The notes under the pieces were generated by a model. That model made no database searches, was not told the DNA's origin, and saw only the letters and a program-made list of their open reading frames with translations. Source: Nitrospira sp. (GTDB taxonomy: Bacteria > Nitrospirota > Nitrospiria > Nitrospirales > Nitrospiraceae). Taken from it: a DNA stretch of 48,601 nucleotides. Below are positions 1-7,869 of the stretch, piece after piece (the stretch's first letter is position 1; every line of letters begins with the position of its first letter). The stretch spans positions 1-48,601 of the forward strand of contig JANDJC010000018.1 in the NCBI GenBank assembly GCA_024331045.1, read 5' to 3'. Position numbers and translations under genes: made by a program.

Positions 1-1
1 G

Positions 2-1603
2 GGATCGATCGGGGAGGCCGATACAATGGTGGTCCGCCTCGTCCGTTCTGGCTATTCGACAGTCATTCGGTGGGCGCTGGAGCATCGTCTCATTGTGATC
101 GGAATTGCGACGGCGTTGGTCGGGTTCTCGCTCGTCGCGCTGCAATCCATGGGCGGAGAATTTATGCCGGCGCTGGAGGAAGGAAATTTGTGGATTAGGG
201 CGACCATGCCGGTCGACATTTCTTTCGAGCAGGCCGATCGACTGACTGGCGATATCCGGCGTTTAATCCGGGAGTCGCCGGAAGTGAGCACCATCGTGTC
301 GCAACTCGGCCGGCCGGATGACGGCACCGATCCGACAGGATTTTTCAGCGCCGAATTCCTGGCGAACCTCACGCCTCAGACACAATGGCGGCCGGGGCTG
401 ACGAAGGAGCGGCTTATTAAAGAAATCGAAGCGCGACTCAAGGACATGCCAGGAGTGGTCTTCAATTTTTCGCAAGCCATTCAAGACAACGTGGAAGAAG
501 CCATGTCCGGCGTGAAAGGCGAAAACTCGATCAAGCTCTTCGGCCCGGATTTGAAAACGTTGGAAGCCAAGGCGCAGGAGATCGAAGCTGTCATGCGAAG
601 CGTCCATGGTGTGAAGGATTTGGGGATCTTCCGCCTCCTGGGGCAGCCGAATTTGCTGATCGAGGTGGATCGGGAAGCCATTGCCCGGTATGGGTTGCGG
701 GTGTCGGACGTGAACGCCGTCGTACAGGGGGCGATCGGAGGCCAAGCAGTCACGCAGGTCTATGAAGGGGAACGTTTGTTCGACCTGGTGGTCCGGTTTC
801 TGCCAAAATATCGGCAGGACGTAGAAACAATCGGCAACATCCTGGTTAGCACGATGGCGGGGACTCAAATTCCGCTCAAACAGGTGGCAAACATCACGAC
901 GCAGACTGGCGCGTTCATTATTTATAGGGAGAATAATGAACGCTATATTCCTATTAAATTCAGCGTTCGGGGTCGTGATTTACAGAGTACAGTTGAAGAA
1001 GCACAACGACGGCTTTCCTCTCAGGTGAAGCTACCCGAACGCTATCGTATGGAGTGGGCGGGCCAGTATGATCAGCTCAAGGAAGAAGAGGCGAGATTGG
1101 CTACCATCGTGCCCGTCAGTTTGGCGATGGTGTTTGTTCTGTTGTACGTGGTGGTGGGGTCGGTGAAAAATGCGCTATTAGTGCTGGTATCGGTTCCGTT
1201 TGCGTTGATTGGTGGCGTGTTGTCGCTCGTGGCTACTCAGACAAACTTTAGTCTCTCTGCCGCGGTCGGCATGATTTCCACGCTAGGGGTGGCGATTTTA
1301 GGCGGTGTCCTCCTGGTGTCGCGCATTGAAGAACTGCGGCGTGAGGGGCTCGATCTGCATCAGGCTGTCCTGCGCGGCGCCGATACGCAATTGCGTCCTA
1401 TTCTCATGGCGACGCTTGCCGCAGCGGTGGGGTTGCTGCCTGCATCTTTGGCGACGGGGATTGGAGCTCAGACGCAACAGCCGCTCGCGCGAGTCGTTGT
1501 CGGGGGCATGCTCATGGCCGCTATCTTGATTTTGGTTGTGTTACCGGTCTTGTATGAAATCGTGCATGGGCAGGATCGTGATCAGCAGAACGAACATGCT
1601 TGA
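2..1603 (+). CDS. CzcA/CusA-type heavy-metal efflux RND transporter, C-terminal half (5' end outside window)
   Basis: This is the inner-membrane proton-driven pump subunit of a tripartite metal efflux system of the HME-RND family. The frame is open to the window edge, so the apparent ATG at 26 is internal; about 533 of the roughly 1040 residues usual for the family are present. A membrane segment (TM7) lies near residues 30-48. A large periplasmic region follows, with the usual GGEFMPALEEGNLWIR opening, and then TM8-TM12 from about residue 365 to the end. Substrate metal cannot be told from this half, because the charged TM4 residues that separate zinc/cobalt/nickel from copper/silver types lie upstream. 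In TM11 the sequence reads GVAILGGVLLVS, where CzcA-type pumps usually have an Asn-Gly pair. The stop overlaps the beginning of the long downstream frame. Confidence 0.93.
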   Translation, partial: GSIGEADTMVVRLVRSGYSTVIRWALEHRLIVIGIATALVGFSLVALQSMGGEFMPALEEGNLWIRATMPVDISFEQADRLTGDIRRLIRESPEVSTIVSQLGRPDDGTDPTGFFSAEFLANLTPQTQWRPGLTKERLIKEIEARLKDMPGVVFNFSQAIQDNVEEAMSGVKGENSIKLFGPDLKTLEAKAQEIEAVMRSVHGVKDLGIFRLLGQPNLLIEVDREAIARYGLRVSDVNAVVQGAIGGQAVTQVYEGERLFDLVVRFLPKYRQDVETIGNILVSTMAGTQIPLKQVANITTQTGAFIIYRENNERYIPIKFSVRGRDLQSTVEEAQRRLSSQVKLPERYRMEWAGQYDQLKEEEARLATIVPVSLAMVFVLLYVVVGSVKNALLVLVSVPFALIGGVLSLVATQTNFSLSAAVGMISTLGVAILGGVLLVSRIEELRREGLDLHQAVLRGADTQLRPILMATLAAAVGLLPASLATGIGAQTQQPLARVVVGGMLMAAILILVVLPVLYEIVHGQDRDQQNEHA

Positions 1604-1623
1604 TGGGGCTTGTAACTTGTAAA

Positions 1624-1640
1624 AGGAGGCGATTCCTCCT
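1624..1640 (+). promoter_or_regulatory. Ribosome binding site buried in a perfect hairpin
   Basis: AGGAGG (1624-1629), a five-base loop CGATT and CCTCCT (1635-1640) form a perfect six-pair stem. The ATG of the HEAT-repeat gene follows two bases later at 1642. The 5' arm is an ideal Shine-Dalgarno sequence at a usable distance from the ATG and the 3' arm is its exact complement. Folded mRNA would therefore hide the ribosome binding site. The pairing is seen in the sequence; a regulatory role (thermosensor-like or dependent on upstream translation) is inference. Confidence 0.55.
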
Positions 1641-1641
1641 G

Positions 1642-2457
1642 ATGGAAAGGAGCGATGGCGTGACGTTCGATTGTCGTAAAGGAAGAGCCGTTATTGTGGC
1701 TGGCGTCTTCCTCATGGGGCCGCATGTGGTTGTGGGTTGGTCGGGGGACGGTTTCCAAGAATGGCTTGCCCAAATGCCCTATGAGGCTCCGCCGCCCGGG
1801 CAGGACGCACCGGATATGTCTATTCCTCCCAATACTGCTCCCCTCGGGCCAGAGGAGCTGAAACGGGCGGAGGCTCTCCTTCCTTTGTTGGAAGGCAAGC
1901 AGGAGTTTTGGGCGATGGGCGAGTTTGTGCATTTGGGGGAGCCGGCAATTCCGATTCTGATCAAGGCCCTGTCCATGCCTAGTCCTCGAATTCGCTATAA
2001 CGCCATCGAGACCATCTCGATGATCAAGGGGGTGTCGGGTGTGCCGGCGCTGATTGAGACGGCCAAGCGGCCAGACGAAATTCCCCGCGTCCGGGCCCAT
2101 GCGCTCAAGGTTGCCATTCGTCTTGATCCGATGCAGACAGTCGAAGCGCTCGAGGTCATGGCCAAGGATCCGAACCCGTCCGTCCGCAAGGCGGCCGCGT
2201 TCGAGGCTCGGTATGTCCGGCACAAGACGGTTGTGCCCCTCCTGATCGAATTGGTACCCGACGACGAACGGTTTGTTGCCATCTCGGCCGTGCAGTCCTT
2301 ATGGATCTTGACCCGGCATGAGACCGAGTTCCACGATTGGGATACTTCCTCCAAACAAGATCGCCTGGCGTGGGCTGGTGAATGGATCGAGTGGTGGGAA
2401 GCGAACAAGGAGACCTTTGAGTTTCCTGAGCCCCAACGCCCCAAGCGCCGGTTATAG
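1642..2457 (+). CDS. Exported or membrane-anchored HEAT-repeat protein
   Basis: The protein has 271 residues. A hydrophobic stretch near residues 15-35 (AVIVAGVFLMGPHVVVGW) follows a few basic residues and looks like a signal peptide or anchor. A Pro-rich linker comes next. From about residue 85 there are alpha-helical HEAT/PBS-lyase-like repeats, for example around VHLGEPAIPILIKAL, RIRYNAIETIS and RAHALKVAIRL. Such repeats usually form protein-binding scaffolds; no catalytic motif is visible. The start at 1642 was chosen because AGGAGG lies 12 bases upstream; the open frame reaches back to 1600, overlapping the efflux pump stop. The RBS hairpin is described separately. The partner is unknown. 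Confidence 0.75.
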   Translation: MERSDGVTFDCRKGRAVIVAGVFLMGPHVVVGWSGDGFQEWLAQMPYEAPPPGQDAPDMSIPPNTAPLGPEELKRAEALLPLLEGKQEFWAMGEFVHLGEPAIPILIKALSMPSPRIRYNAIETISMIKGVSGVPALIETAKRPDEIPRVRAHALKVAIRLDPMQTVEALEVMAKDPNPSVRKAAAFEARYVRHKTVVPLLIELVPDDERFVAISAVQSLWILTRHETEFHDWDTSSKQDRLAWAGEWIEWWEANKETFEFPEPQRPKRRL

Positions 2458-2588
2458 GTTGTAAAGAATAGGGTGTGGAGTTGCAGTGAAAAAGAGACCT
2501 ATGCTAGGAATACAGACAAAAGTAATCCTTGTCTTCTGATGCAAGGACATTATTGCTCCTCTAAGGAGTGGGGAAGTGAGAGAACGAC

Positions 2589-3113
2589 ATGTTGAAAATT
2601 GCGAAGCTTGGTAATCCCATTCTGAGAAAAATCGCTGCGCCTGTTGATCCGAGGGAGATCAAGTCGCGCGAGATCCAGCGGCTGATCGACGATATGTTTG
2701 AAACGATGTATGAGGAACCAGGCATCGGTTTAGCCGCGCCGCAGGTTTTTCGGTCGATCCAACTGGTCGTCATGGGGTGCAAGGGAGAGGATGGGTTTCC
2801 TGAAACGGTGCTCATCAACCCGTCGATCGTGTACTACGGTCCGGAGCAGGTGGAAAACTGGGAAGGCTGTCTGAGCATCGATGGGTTGCGGGGCAAGGTA
2901 ACGAGGCCATCTCTCGTGCGGGTCAAGGCGTTGGACCGAAAGGGCAAGCCGCTTGATTTTGAGGCGACCGGCTTATTCGCTGTCTGTATTCAACATGAGC
3001 TGGATCACTTGGTTGGCAAGGTGTTCTTGGATCGGATGACGGATCTATCCACCCTGACACAGCTTGAAGAATTTCAGCAATACTGGCAGAAACAACCGGC
3101 CAGTGTTGCGTGA
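2589..3113 (+). CDS. def: Peptide deformylase
   Basis: This enzyme removes the N-terminal formyl group from nascent proteins using a metal-activated water. All three family motifs are present: GIGLAAPQ (residues 45-52), EGCLS (92-96, metal ligand Cys94) and QHELDH (135-140, ligands His136 and His140, catalytic Glu137). The length of 174 residues is normal. Its stop overlaps the GTG start of the ABC exporter by four bases (GTGA), so the two are probably translationally coupled. No methionyl-tRNA formyltransferase gene is adjacent, unlike the common def-fmt pair. The 131-base upstream gap holds no promoter I would defend. Confidence 0.97.
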   Translation: MLKIAKLGNPILRKIAAPVDPREIKSREIQRLIDDMFETMYEEPGIGLAAPQVFRSIQLVVMGCKGEDGFPETVLINPSIVYYGPEQVENWEGCLSIDGLRGKVTRPSLVRVKALDRKGKPLDFEATGLFAVCIQHELDHLVGKVFLDRMTDLSTLTQLEEFQQYWQKQPASVA

Positions 3114-4861
3114 CCCACGACCGCCTTGATCCTGTCGTGAAATCACTCCTTCGTGTCGTGGAGTACCTGTGGCCCCAGCGATGGCTAGCGGGGATGACGT
3201 TGCTGTGCGCGGTCTGCGCCACGGCCATGGAGTTGGTGCCCCCTTGGGCGATCAAGATCGTCATCGATGACGTGATTCAAACCCATCGGATGGAGTTGCT
3301 TCCCTCGGCGTTGGCCTTGCTGGTGGGCGCCTATCTACTGAAGAACCTCTTCGCGTCCCTTCGCATCAGATTGAACAATCGATTGGAGCAGACGGTGGTG
3401 CACGATTTACGGTGTCATGTCTTTGCCGCGCTTCAGCGACTGTCGCTGAGTTATTTCGAGAATCGGTCCACGGGCGAAATCATGTCGCGGGTTATCAACG
3501 ACACCGAACATGTCGAACGAATCTTTATCGACGGAGTCGAGGGTGCCATCACCGCCGGGCTGACGCTGATTGGCATTACGGTTATGCTGTTCGCGCTCAA
3601 CTGGCAACTGGCGTTGCTGGCGTTGGTCCCCATTCCCTTCTTGGCGCTCGCAGCGGTCTGGTTTACCACAAGGGTCCACGGCTATTATCGACAAATCCGG
3701 AAACAAGCTGCGGATCTGAACGCCTATTTGCAGGATGCACTGTCCGGCATTCGGGAAACCATGGGATTTATGCGACAGGGGTATGAACAGCGGCGGTTCA
3801 GCCGATTGAGCAAGGCCTACAGCGATGCGAATCTCACCGCCATGCTTCTCTGGTCGGTGTATTCTCCAGGAATGATTCTGTTGGGTTCACTGGGGACGGT
3901 GCTGATTCTCTGGTATGGGGCCGGCGAAGTAACGGCAGGTCGGTTAACAATTGGCGAATTGGTGATGTTTCTCTCGTATCTTGCACTGTTTTACGTGCCG
4001 ATCAATCAGATCCATTCCGTTAATCACATGTTGCAACATGCGTTGGCCGCCAGCGAGCGGGTGTTTGATGTGCTGGATACGACTCCGGAAGTGGAAGACC
4101 GACCACACGCTCGAGTGCCTTCCAGTCCTCTGCGTGGAGACGTTTGCTTTCAGGCCGTCCAGTTTTCTTACCGCCCAGACGTCCCTGTTCTGAAAGACGT
4201 GTCGTTGTCCGTTGCGGCGGGTGAGCGAGTGGCGTTGGTGGGGCCGAGCGGAGCGGGGAAAAGCACGATTTTGAAACTGCTGATGCGGTTTTATGACGTC
4301 AAGGGTGGATCAATTACAATTGATGGGGTGGATATTCGTGATGTGCCGCTTTCGTACCTGCGGCGGCAAATCGGCTTTGTCCAGCAAGAGCCCTTCCTCT
4401 TCAATGGAACAGTACGGGACAATCTTCTGTATGGCGATTTGGAAGCTGATCTGGATCGAATAGAGGCGGCGGCCAAGGCTGCGCGGGCGCACGATTTTAT
4501 CATGCAATTGCCGGAGGGATACGGGACCTGGATTGGAGAACGGGGAGTCAAACTTTCGGTCGGTCAAAAACAGCGGGTGTCCATCGCCCGCGTACTTTTA
4601 AAAGATCCGCCTATCGTTGTGTTCGACGAGGCGACATCGAACATCGATACGGAAACAGAGGTTCAGATTCGGGAAGCCTTCGCCGAACTGACCAAGGGGC
4701 GCACCACCTTCATCATCGCCCACCGCTTGTCCACCCTGCAGGATGTCGATCGCATTCTCGTGATCGACGGCGGTCGCGTGGTTGAGGAGGGACGGCATGA
4801 GGGGCTTCTAAAGCGAGGTGGCGTCTATGCCAGTTTGTACGAAGCACAGTTTCAAATCTGA
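3110..4861 (+). CDS. MsbA-type ABC exporter (fused membrane and ATPase domains)
   Basis: This 583-residue half-transporter has an N-terminal six-helix exporter domain (about residues 20-310) and a C-terminal ATPase. Visible motifs are Walker A GPSGAGKS (378-385), signature LSVGQ (482-486, with Val in place of the first Gly of LSGGQ), Walker B IVVFDEATS (502-510) and the switch histidine in IIAHRLST (His538). The type fits MsbA, the lipid A-core flippase, or a related lipid or peptide exporter; the substrate cannot be decided from sequence alone. It starts with GTG inside the last codons of def. A gap of 158 bases with no clear terminator follows. Confidence 0.92.
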   Translation: MTHDRLDPVVKSLLRVVEYLWPQRWLAGMTLLCAVCATAMELVPPWAIKIVIDDVIQTHRMELLPSALALLVGAYLLKNLFASLRIRLNNRLEQTVVHDLRCHVFAALQRLSLSYFENRSTGEIMSRVINDTEHVERIFIDGVEGAITAGLTLIGITVMLFALNWQLALLALVPIPFLALAAVWFTTRVHGYYRQIRKQAADLNAYLQDALSGIRETMGFMRQGYEQRRFSRLSKAYSDANLTAMLLWSVYSPGMILLGSLGTVLILWYGAGEVTAGRLTIGELVMFLSYLALFYVPINQIHSVNHMLQHALAASERVFDVLDTTPEVEDRPHARVPSSPLRGDVCFQAVQFSYRPDVPVLKDVSLSVAAGERVALVGPSGAGKSTILKLLMRFYDVKGGSITIDGVDIRDVPLSYLRRQIGFVQQEPFLFNGTVRDNLLYGDLEADLDRIEAAAKAARAHDFIMQLPEGYGTWIGERGVKLSVGQKQRVSIARVLLKDPPIVVFDEATSNIDTETEVQIREAFAELTKGRTTFIIAHRLSTLQDVDRILVIDGGRVVEEGRHEGLLKRGGVYASLYEAQFQI

Positions 4862-4967
4862 GAGTGGTCGAGAACACCGGCTGGCGGAAAAACCGGTACT
4901 GGTTAGCGGAGAATAAAGGGTGTGCCCTTGTTCTTCGAGCTGGCCTGTGAACAAACGAGGCCGACCG

Positions 4968-4996
4968 TTGCCGATGGGGGGAAGGGTCGGTATACT
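4968..4996 (+). promoter_or_regulatory. Candidate sigma-70-type promoter
   Basis: TTGCCG (4968-4973), a 17-base spacer and TATACT (4991-4996) match the bacterial consensus at 3/6 and 5/6 positions with ideal spacing. Transcription would start near 5003, 17 bases before the first zinc-ribbon gene. It is the best -35/-10 pair in the 4862-5019 gap. Confidence 0.45.
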
Positions 4997-5019
4997 CCGG
5001 ACGAGTAAGAAGGGCGATC

Positions 5020-5214
5020 ATGGTACTGATATATGAAAGTGATCCTCTCGACGATGAGCATGCGAGAGGTCGTTTCTATCATGTCTGTCACGGACGGATT
5101 GAGCGAACCCCCTTGAGCCTACCGGCCGACGATCGGCCTTACGAATGTCCACGCTGCGGGATTGATTTGGAGCGCGAAGATTTTTTCGTGGCGCTTCAGA
5201 AAGGATCGGTCTAA
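5020..5214 (+). CDS. Small zinc-ribbon-like protein of unknown function
   Basis: This 64-residue protein has a C-terminal CPRCG knuckle (about residues 43-47). An upstream Cys/His pair (HVCHG, about 22-26) could complete a four-ligand zinc site. The N-terminus is acidic. There is no signal peptide, so it is probably cytoplasmic. A GAAGGG purine stretch precedes the ATG. It lies five bases upstream of another small Cys-rich gene on the same strand, and a promoter-like pair is just ahead. I do not recognise the family; it is supported by the knuckle, the promoter and the tight spacing. Confidence 0.6.
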   Translation: MVLIYESDPLDDEHARGRFYHVCHGRIERTPLSLPADDRPYECPRCGIDLEREDFFVALQKGSV

Positions 5215-5219
5215 CGGCG

Positions 5220-5429
5220 ATGCCGGGCAGCGCGGGCAGGAAAACAGTGGGAGTATCACGCGGGCTGATGATGCTGTGCGAAACCTGCTATTCGCAGGTG
5301 GTCGGCGAAGGGCTGACGGATGCAAAAAACTTCGTTGCCGACTTTGAGGGACTGTTGGATCGAATTTGCCCCGGTTGCACTGACATCAACCGCCCCCTCA
5401 TCGATGATATGGCCGGAAGTGGCGAGTAG
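5220..5429 (+). CDS. Small zinc-ribbon-like protein of unknown function, second of a pair
   Basis: This protein has 69 residues, or 53 if translation begins at the ATG ATG at 5268. It carries two Cys-x-x-Cys pairs, CETC (about 20-23) and CPGC (about 50-53), a layout typical of a compact zinc ribbon. It starts five bases after the previous small gene and probably shares its mRNA. It converges on the secreted-protein gene to the right, whose stop is only 15 bases away. Function is unknown. Zinc binding and membership of a two-gene unit are inferred from the cysteine spacing and the gap. Confidence 0.6.
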   Translation: MPGSAGRKTVGVSRGLMMLCETCYSQVVGEGLTDAKNFVADFEGLLDRICPGCTDINRPLIDDMAGSGE

Positions 5430-5444
5430 CCGGCACCCGTCGCG

Positions 5445-5780
5445 TTAGCGATCTCTGCACTCCTTGCCGTTAAAGTACACACAGGTCGATTCGCCGGACT
5501 TGACCTTCCATGATTTGAGCACCGGCATTTCGTTTTCGCCTTTGACTTCCACGACAAAATCGACCAGTCCGGAGATCGGCAGCTTTTCCATGTGGGGGCG
5601 CGCTACTTCCGGGACGTCGATGTAGAACACGCCGCCGAGTTGGGAGATGAGGATACGATGGTTTTCGACATCAATGTGGATGACGGGGCTGTAATAGCTT
5701 TTCTCAACGGCGTGCGCAGTGCCAGTCAACACGCCAACGGATAGCAGAACCACCAACAACGCCCGCATTCCATGCCTCAT
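5445..5780 (-). CDS. Small secreted protein of unknown function, last gene of the sulfur-relay run
   Basis: This is a protein of about 111 residues with a clear signal peptide (MRHGMRALLVVLLSVGVL, then a cleavage-like THA-V). The mature domain of about 85 residues is beta-rich (PVIHIDVENHRILISQLGGV) and has two cysteines near the C-terminus (CVYFNGKEC) that could form a disulfide. The frame is open to 5816. I prefer the ATG at 5780 or the one at 5768, because they put the signal peptide at the N-terminus and GAGG precedes the latter. It lies 88 bases after the JAMM protease gene on the same strand; a shared job is not evident. Confidence 0.6.
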   Translation of the reverse strand: MRHGMRALLVVLLSVGVLTGTAHAVEKSYYSPVIHIDVENHRILISQLGGVFYIDVPEVARPHMEKLPISGLVDFVVEVKGENEMPVLKSWKVKSGESTCVYFNGKECRDR

Positions 5781-5868
5781 GCTGGGAGGTGAAAAAGAAA
5801 CTCGCCCTCTTCTCATTTATAAGTATTATCGCATTTGACGAACGAGAAGCAAACGGCAAAAAGCCGGA

Positions 5869-6390
5869 CTAGCGAATGATGAAGGGAGCGGGCGATACTT
5901 GCCCGGATTTGATCCAATAGTTTTGGATCTCTGGCTCCCCATTCATGAGAGAGATGAGGAGGTAGGAGGGGACCGCCAGGTTAATCTTTGGCCAAATCTC
6001 TTCATAATCGGTGGCGATTTTAATGTCGGTTCCGGACGGCCGGGCCGGATCGTGGGGGTGTGAGTGGTACACGACCAGGAGATCGAGCCCACGCTGACGC
6101 ATGTCTTTCTTGGCGGTGGAAAAGTCCTGCATGTCCATGACAAAGGCGATCTCTGCCCGTTCGGCGGGGGAAAGCCGCTCTAAATGAGCAACCTTGGCGG
6201 CGTCAAAGGAGGAAAGATAGTGAGCCCCTTCCAGAGCAACAATGTTTTTGATCCGATAGAGCCGATGGACTATCCGGTCCGTCCCGGCTAATAATCCACA
6301 ACACTCGTGGGGTGCGAGTTCGCGGGCGTGTGCGATCATGTCGTCGAGAATGGGGCGAGGAATAACCAGCTCGGTCACCGCGTGGCTCAT
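5869..6390 (-). CDS. JAMM/MPN-domain metalloprotease (Mec+/QbsD/HcyD-like)
   Basis: This 173-residue zinc protease has the complete JAMM signature. Glu29 lies in PHECCG, and the core HSHPHDPARPSGTD (residues 109-122) gives the two histidines plus Ser119 and Asp122. Relatives cleave after a C-terminal Gly-Gly of sulfur carriers. Mec+ releases cysteine from CysO in mycobacteria, and QbsD and HcyD trim C-terminal residues before adenylation. Two sulfur carriers with post-GG residues and two E1-like enzymes are encoded just upstream in the same operon, so trimming of those tails is the most economical role. It lies 37 bases after the first moeB-like gene. Confidence 0.88.
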   Translation of the reverse strand: MSHAVTELVIPRPILDDMIAHARELAPHECCGLLAGTDRIVHRLYRIKNIVALEGAHYLSSFDAAKVAHLERLSPAERAEIAFVMDMQDFSTAKKDMRQRGLDLLVVYHSHPHDPARPSGTDIKIATDYEEIWPKINLAVPSYLLISLMNGEPEIQNYWIKSGQVSPAPFIIR

Positions 6391-6427
6391 GCTGATCGTC
6401 AGGGTTGCTCGGCCTGAGCTCCTACGG

Positions 6428-7231
6428 TCAAATGGTACAAGTCACGGTATAGTCCGACCAGAGGTCCTTGATCGTGGGGTTCGGTCCGCAAAGAGGGCAT
6501 GCCGGATCTTTCGGTCTGGCTACTTTGCGGAACTTCATCTCAAGGGCGTCATAGATCAACAGTTTGTCGGCCAACGTCTCGCCGATCCCAATGATTTCCT
6601 TAATGGCTTCGGAAGCCTGCAAAATACCCATGGTTCCCGCCAAGACGCCTAACACACCAGCCTCCTGACAATTGGGAACCAGCCCGGCAGGAGGAGGTTC
6701 CGGGTAGAGGCATCGGTAGCAGGGGTATCCTTGATGAGGTTTGATAGTGGTCAGCTGGCCTTCAAATCGGAACATACTGGCAGAAATGAGGGTTTTCTTG
6801 GCAAAGAAACAGGCGTCGTTGACCAAGAACCTGGTCGAGAAGTTATCGGAACCGTCCAGCACCACGTCGTAGTGCGAAATCAGCGGAAGAATGGTGTCGG
6901 CATTGACCACTTGGTGATAGGCGTTGACAGTGATGTCCGGATTGAGGGCCAAGAGGGTTTTCTTGCCGGATTCGACTTTAGGCTGCCCGACGGTCGCGGT
7001 CGAGTGCATGATCTGTCGTTGCAGGTTTGACAGATCGACGACATCGCCGTCCACGAGCCCGATCGTCCCAATGCCAGCAGCGGCCAGGTAGAGAGCGGCA
7101 GGAGAGCCCAGTCCTCCTGCACCGATCAGGAGTACTTTGGCTCGTTTGAGCTTGAGCTGCCCCTTCCCTCCGACCTCTTGAAGGATGATGTGGCGACTGT
7201 ACCGTTGAATTTCCGATTCGGTGAATTGCAT
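6428..7231 (-). CDS. MoeB/ThiF/HcyF-type sulfur-carrier adenylyltransferase, copy 1
   Basis: This E1-like enzyme activates the C-terminal Gly of a ubiquitin-like sulfur carrier as acyl-AMP. The 267-residue protein has the nucleotide-binding loop GAGGLG (37-42), the NLQRQ arginine finger region (69-73), and zinc pairs CYRC (171-174) and CPLC (245-248). Cys188 (PNCQEAG) lies at the position of the reactive cysteine of ThiF/MoeB. There is no C-terminal rhodanese domain, unlike MoeZ, so the sulfur donor must be a separate protein. A paralogue lies at 9144-9956. By gene order this copy groups with the MoaD-like carrier, the NIL protein and ThrC; that pairing is inference. Confidence 0.92.
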   Translation of the reverse strand: MQFTESEIQRYSRHIILQEVGGKGQLKLKRAKVLLIGAGGLGSPAALYLAAAGIGTIGLVDGDVVDLSNLQRQIMHSTATVGQPKVESGKKTLLALNPDITVNAYHQVVNADTILPLISHYDVVLDGSDNFSTRFLVNDACFFAKKTLISASMFRFEGQLTTIKPHQGYPCYRCLYPEPPPAGLVPNCQEAGVLGVLAGTMGILQASEAIKEIIGIGETLADKLLIYDALEMKFRKVARPKDPACPLCGPNPTIKDLWSDYTVTCTI

Positions 7232-7354
7232 GGGGCTCAGTTCATTCCATGGGCTAAGAAGAATGGGTAGCCAGTCTGTCGAAGGCCAAAGGGCGTCGTC
7301 CGATCATGGACGTTCCTCGGTGGCATTGACGCTCACGGGCGAGACAGTCTGGGT

Positions 7355-7594
7355 TCATTCCACGACATTTAATTCGATGGGATCCACGATGACGCCCTTT
7401 TCTCGTAAACCAGCAATGGCACGCTCGATTTCGGCAACATCGCCGCTAAGTTCCAAGTCCATCCAGCCAGTCGTCTCTCGTACATCAGCCCGGCGGACAT
7501 TCGTTACGACATTATATTCGTGTCCAATTTGGTAGATAATCGGCTCCTTGATCTTATCCTCGGGAAATCGGATGTGGAATCTCAGGCTGGCCAT
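7355..7594 (-). CDS. NIL-domain (ferredoxin-like fold) small protein
   Basis: The 79-residue protein consists of a single NIL domain: an N-terminal strand [21 protein letters not shown], a GWMDLELSG strand near the middle and a C-terminal [15 protein letters not shown] domains occur at the C-terminus of MetN and in short proteins next to sulfur amino-acid genes, including the homocysteine pathway genes of methanogens. It is thought to be a ligand-sensing or sulfur-handling module, but its job here is not known. The start overlaps the end of the MoaD-like gene by 13 bases, and its ribosome binding site is the GGAGG made by that gene's Gly-Gly codons. Confidence 0.85.
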   Translation of the reverse strand: MASLRFHIRFPEDKIKEPIIYQIGHEYNVVTNVRRADVRETTGWMDLELSGDVAEIERAIAGLREKGVIVDPIELNVVE

Positions 7595-7869
7595 GGTGAG
7601 CCTCCTGCGATGGCCGGTACGATGGAGACCTCGTCGCCGGTTTTAAGAGCGGTGTCCTTGCCTTTAAGAAAACGGATGTCTTCTTCGTTGACATAGATGT
7701 TGACGAAGCGCCGCAACTCTCCCTTGTCATCGCAGAGCCGTGCTTTGATACCAGGGTAGGCAGCTTCCAGATTGTTGACCAGATCCTCAATGGAAGCGGC
7801 GGCCACACTGACCTCCCCCTGGTTCTTGGTCAAGGGTCTCAGCGGAGTGGGAATACGAACTTTAATCAT
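7582..7869 (-). CDS. MoaD/ThiS-family sulfur carrier with a five-residue tail after Gly-Gly
   Basis: This 95-residue beta-grasp protein has the family ending VPAIAGG at residues 84-90. It carries five further residues (SPWPA) instead of stopping at Gly-Gly. A carrier must end in Gly-Gly to be adenylated and thiocarboxylated, so this is likely a precursor trimmed by the JAMM protease of the same operon. The ATG overlaps the thrC stop by four bases (ATGA) and the 3' end overlaps the NIL gene by 13. The GGA GGC codons of the Gly-Gly also form the Shine-Dalgarno of the NIL gene. It could instead be the small subunit of molybdopterin synthase, but the neighbours argue for amino-acid sulfur transfer. 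Confidence 0.9.
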   Translation of the reverse strand: MIKVRIPTPLRPLTKNQGEVSVAAASIEDLVNNLEAAYPGIKARLCDDKGELRRFVNIYVNEEDIRFLKGKDTALKTGDEVSIVPAIAGGSPWPA

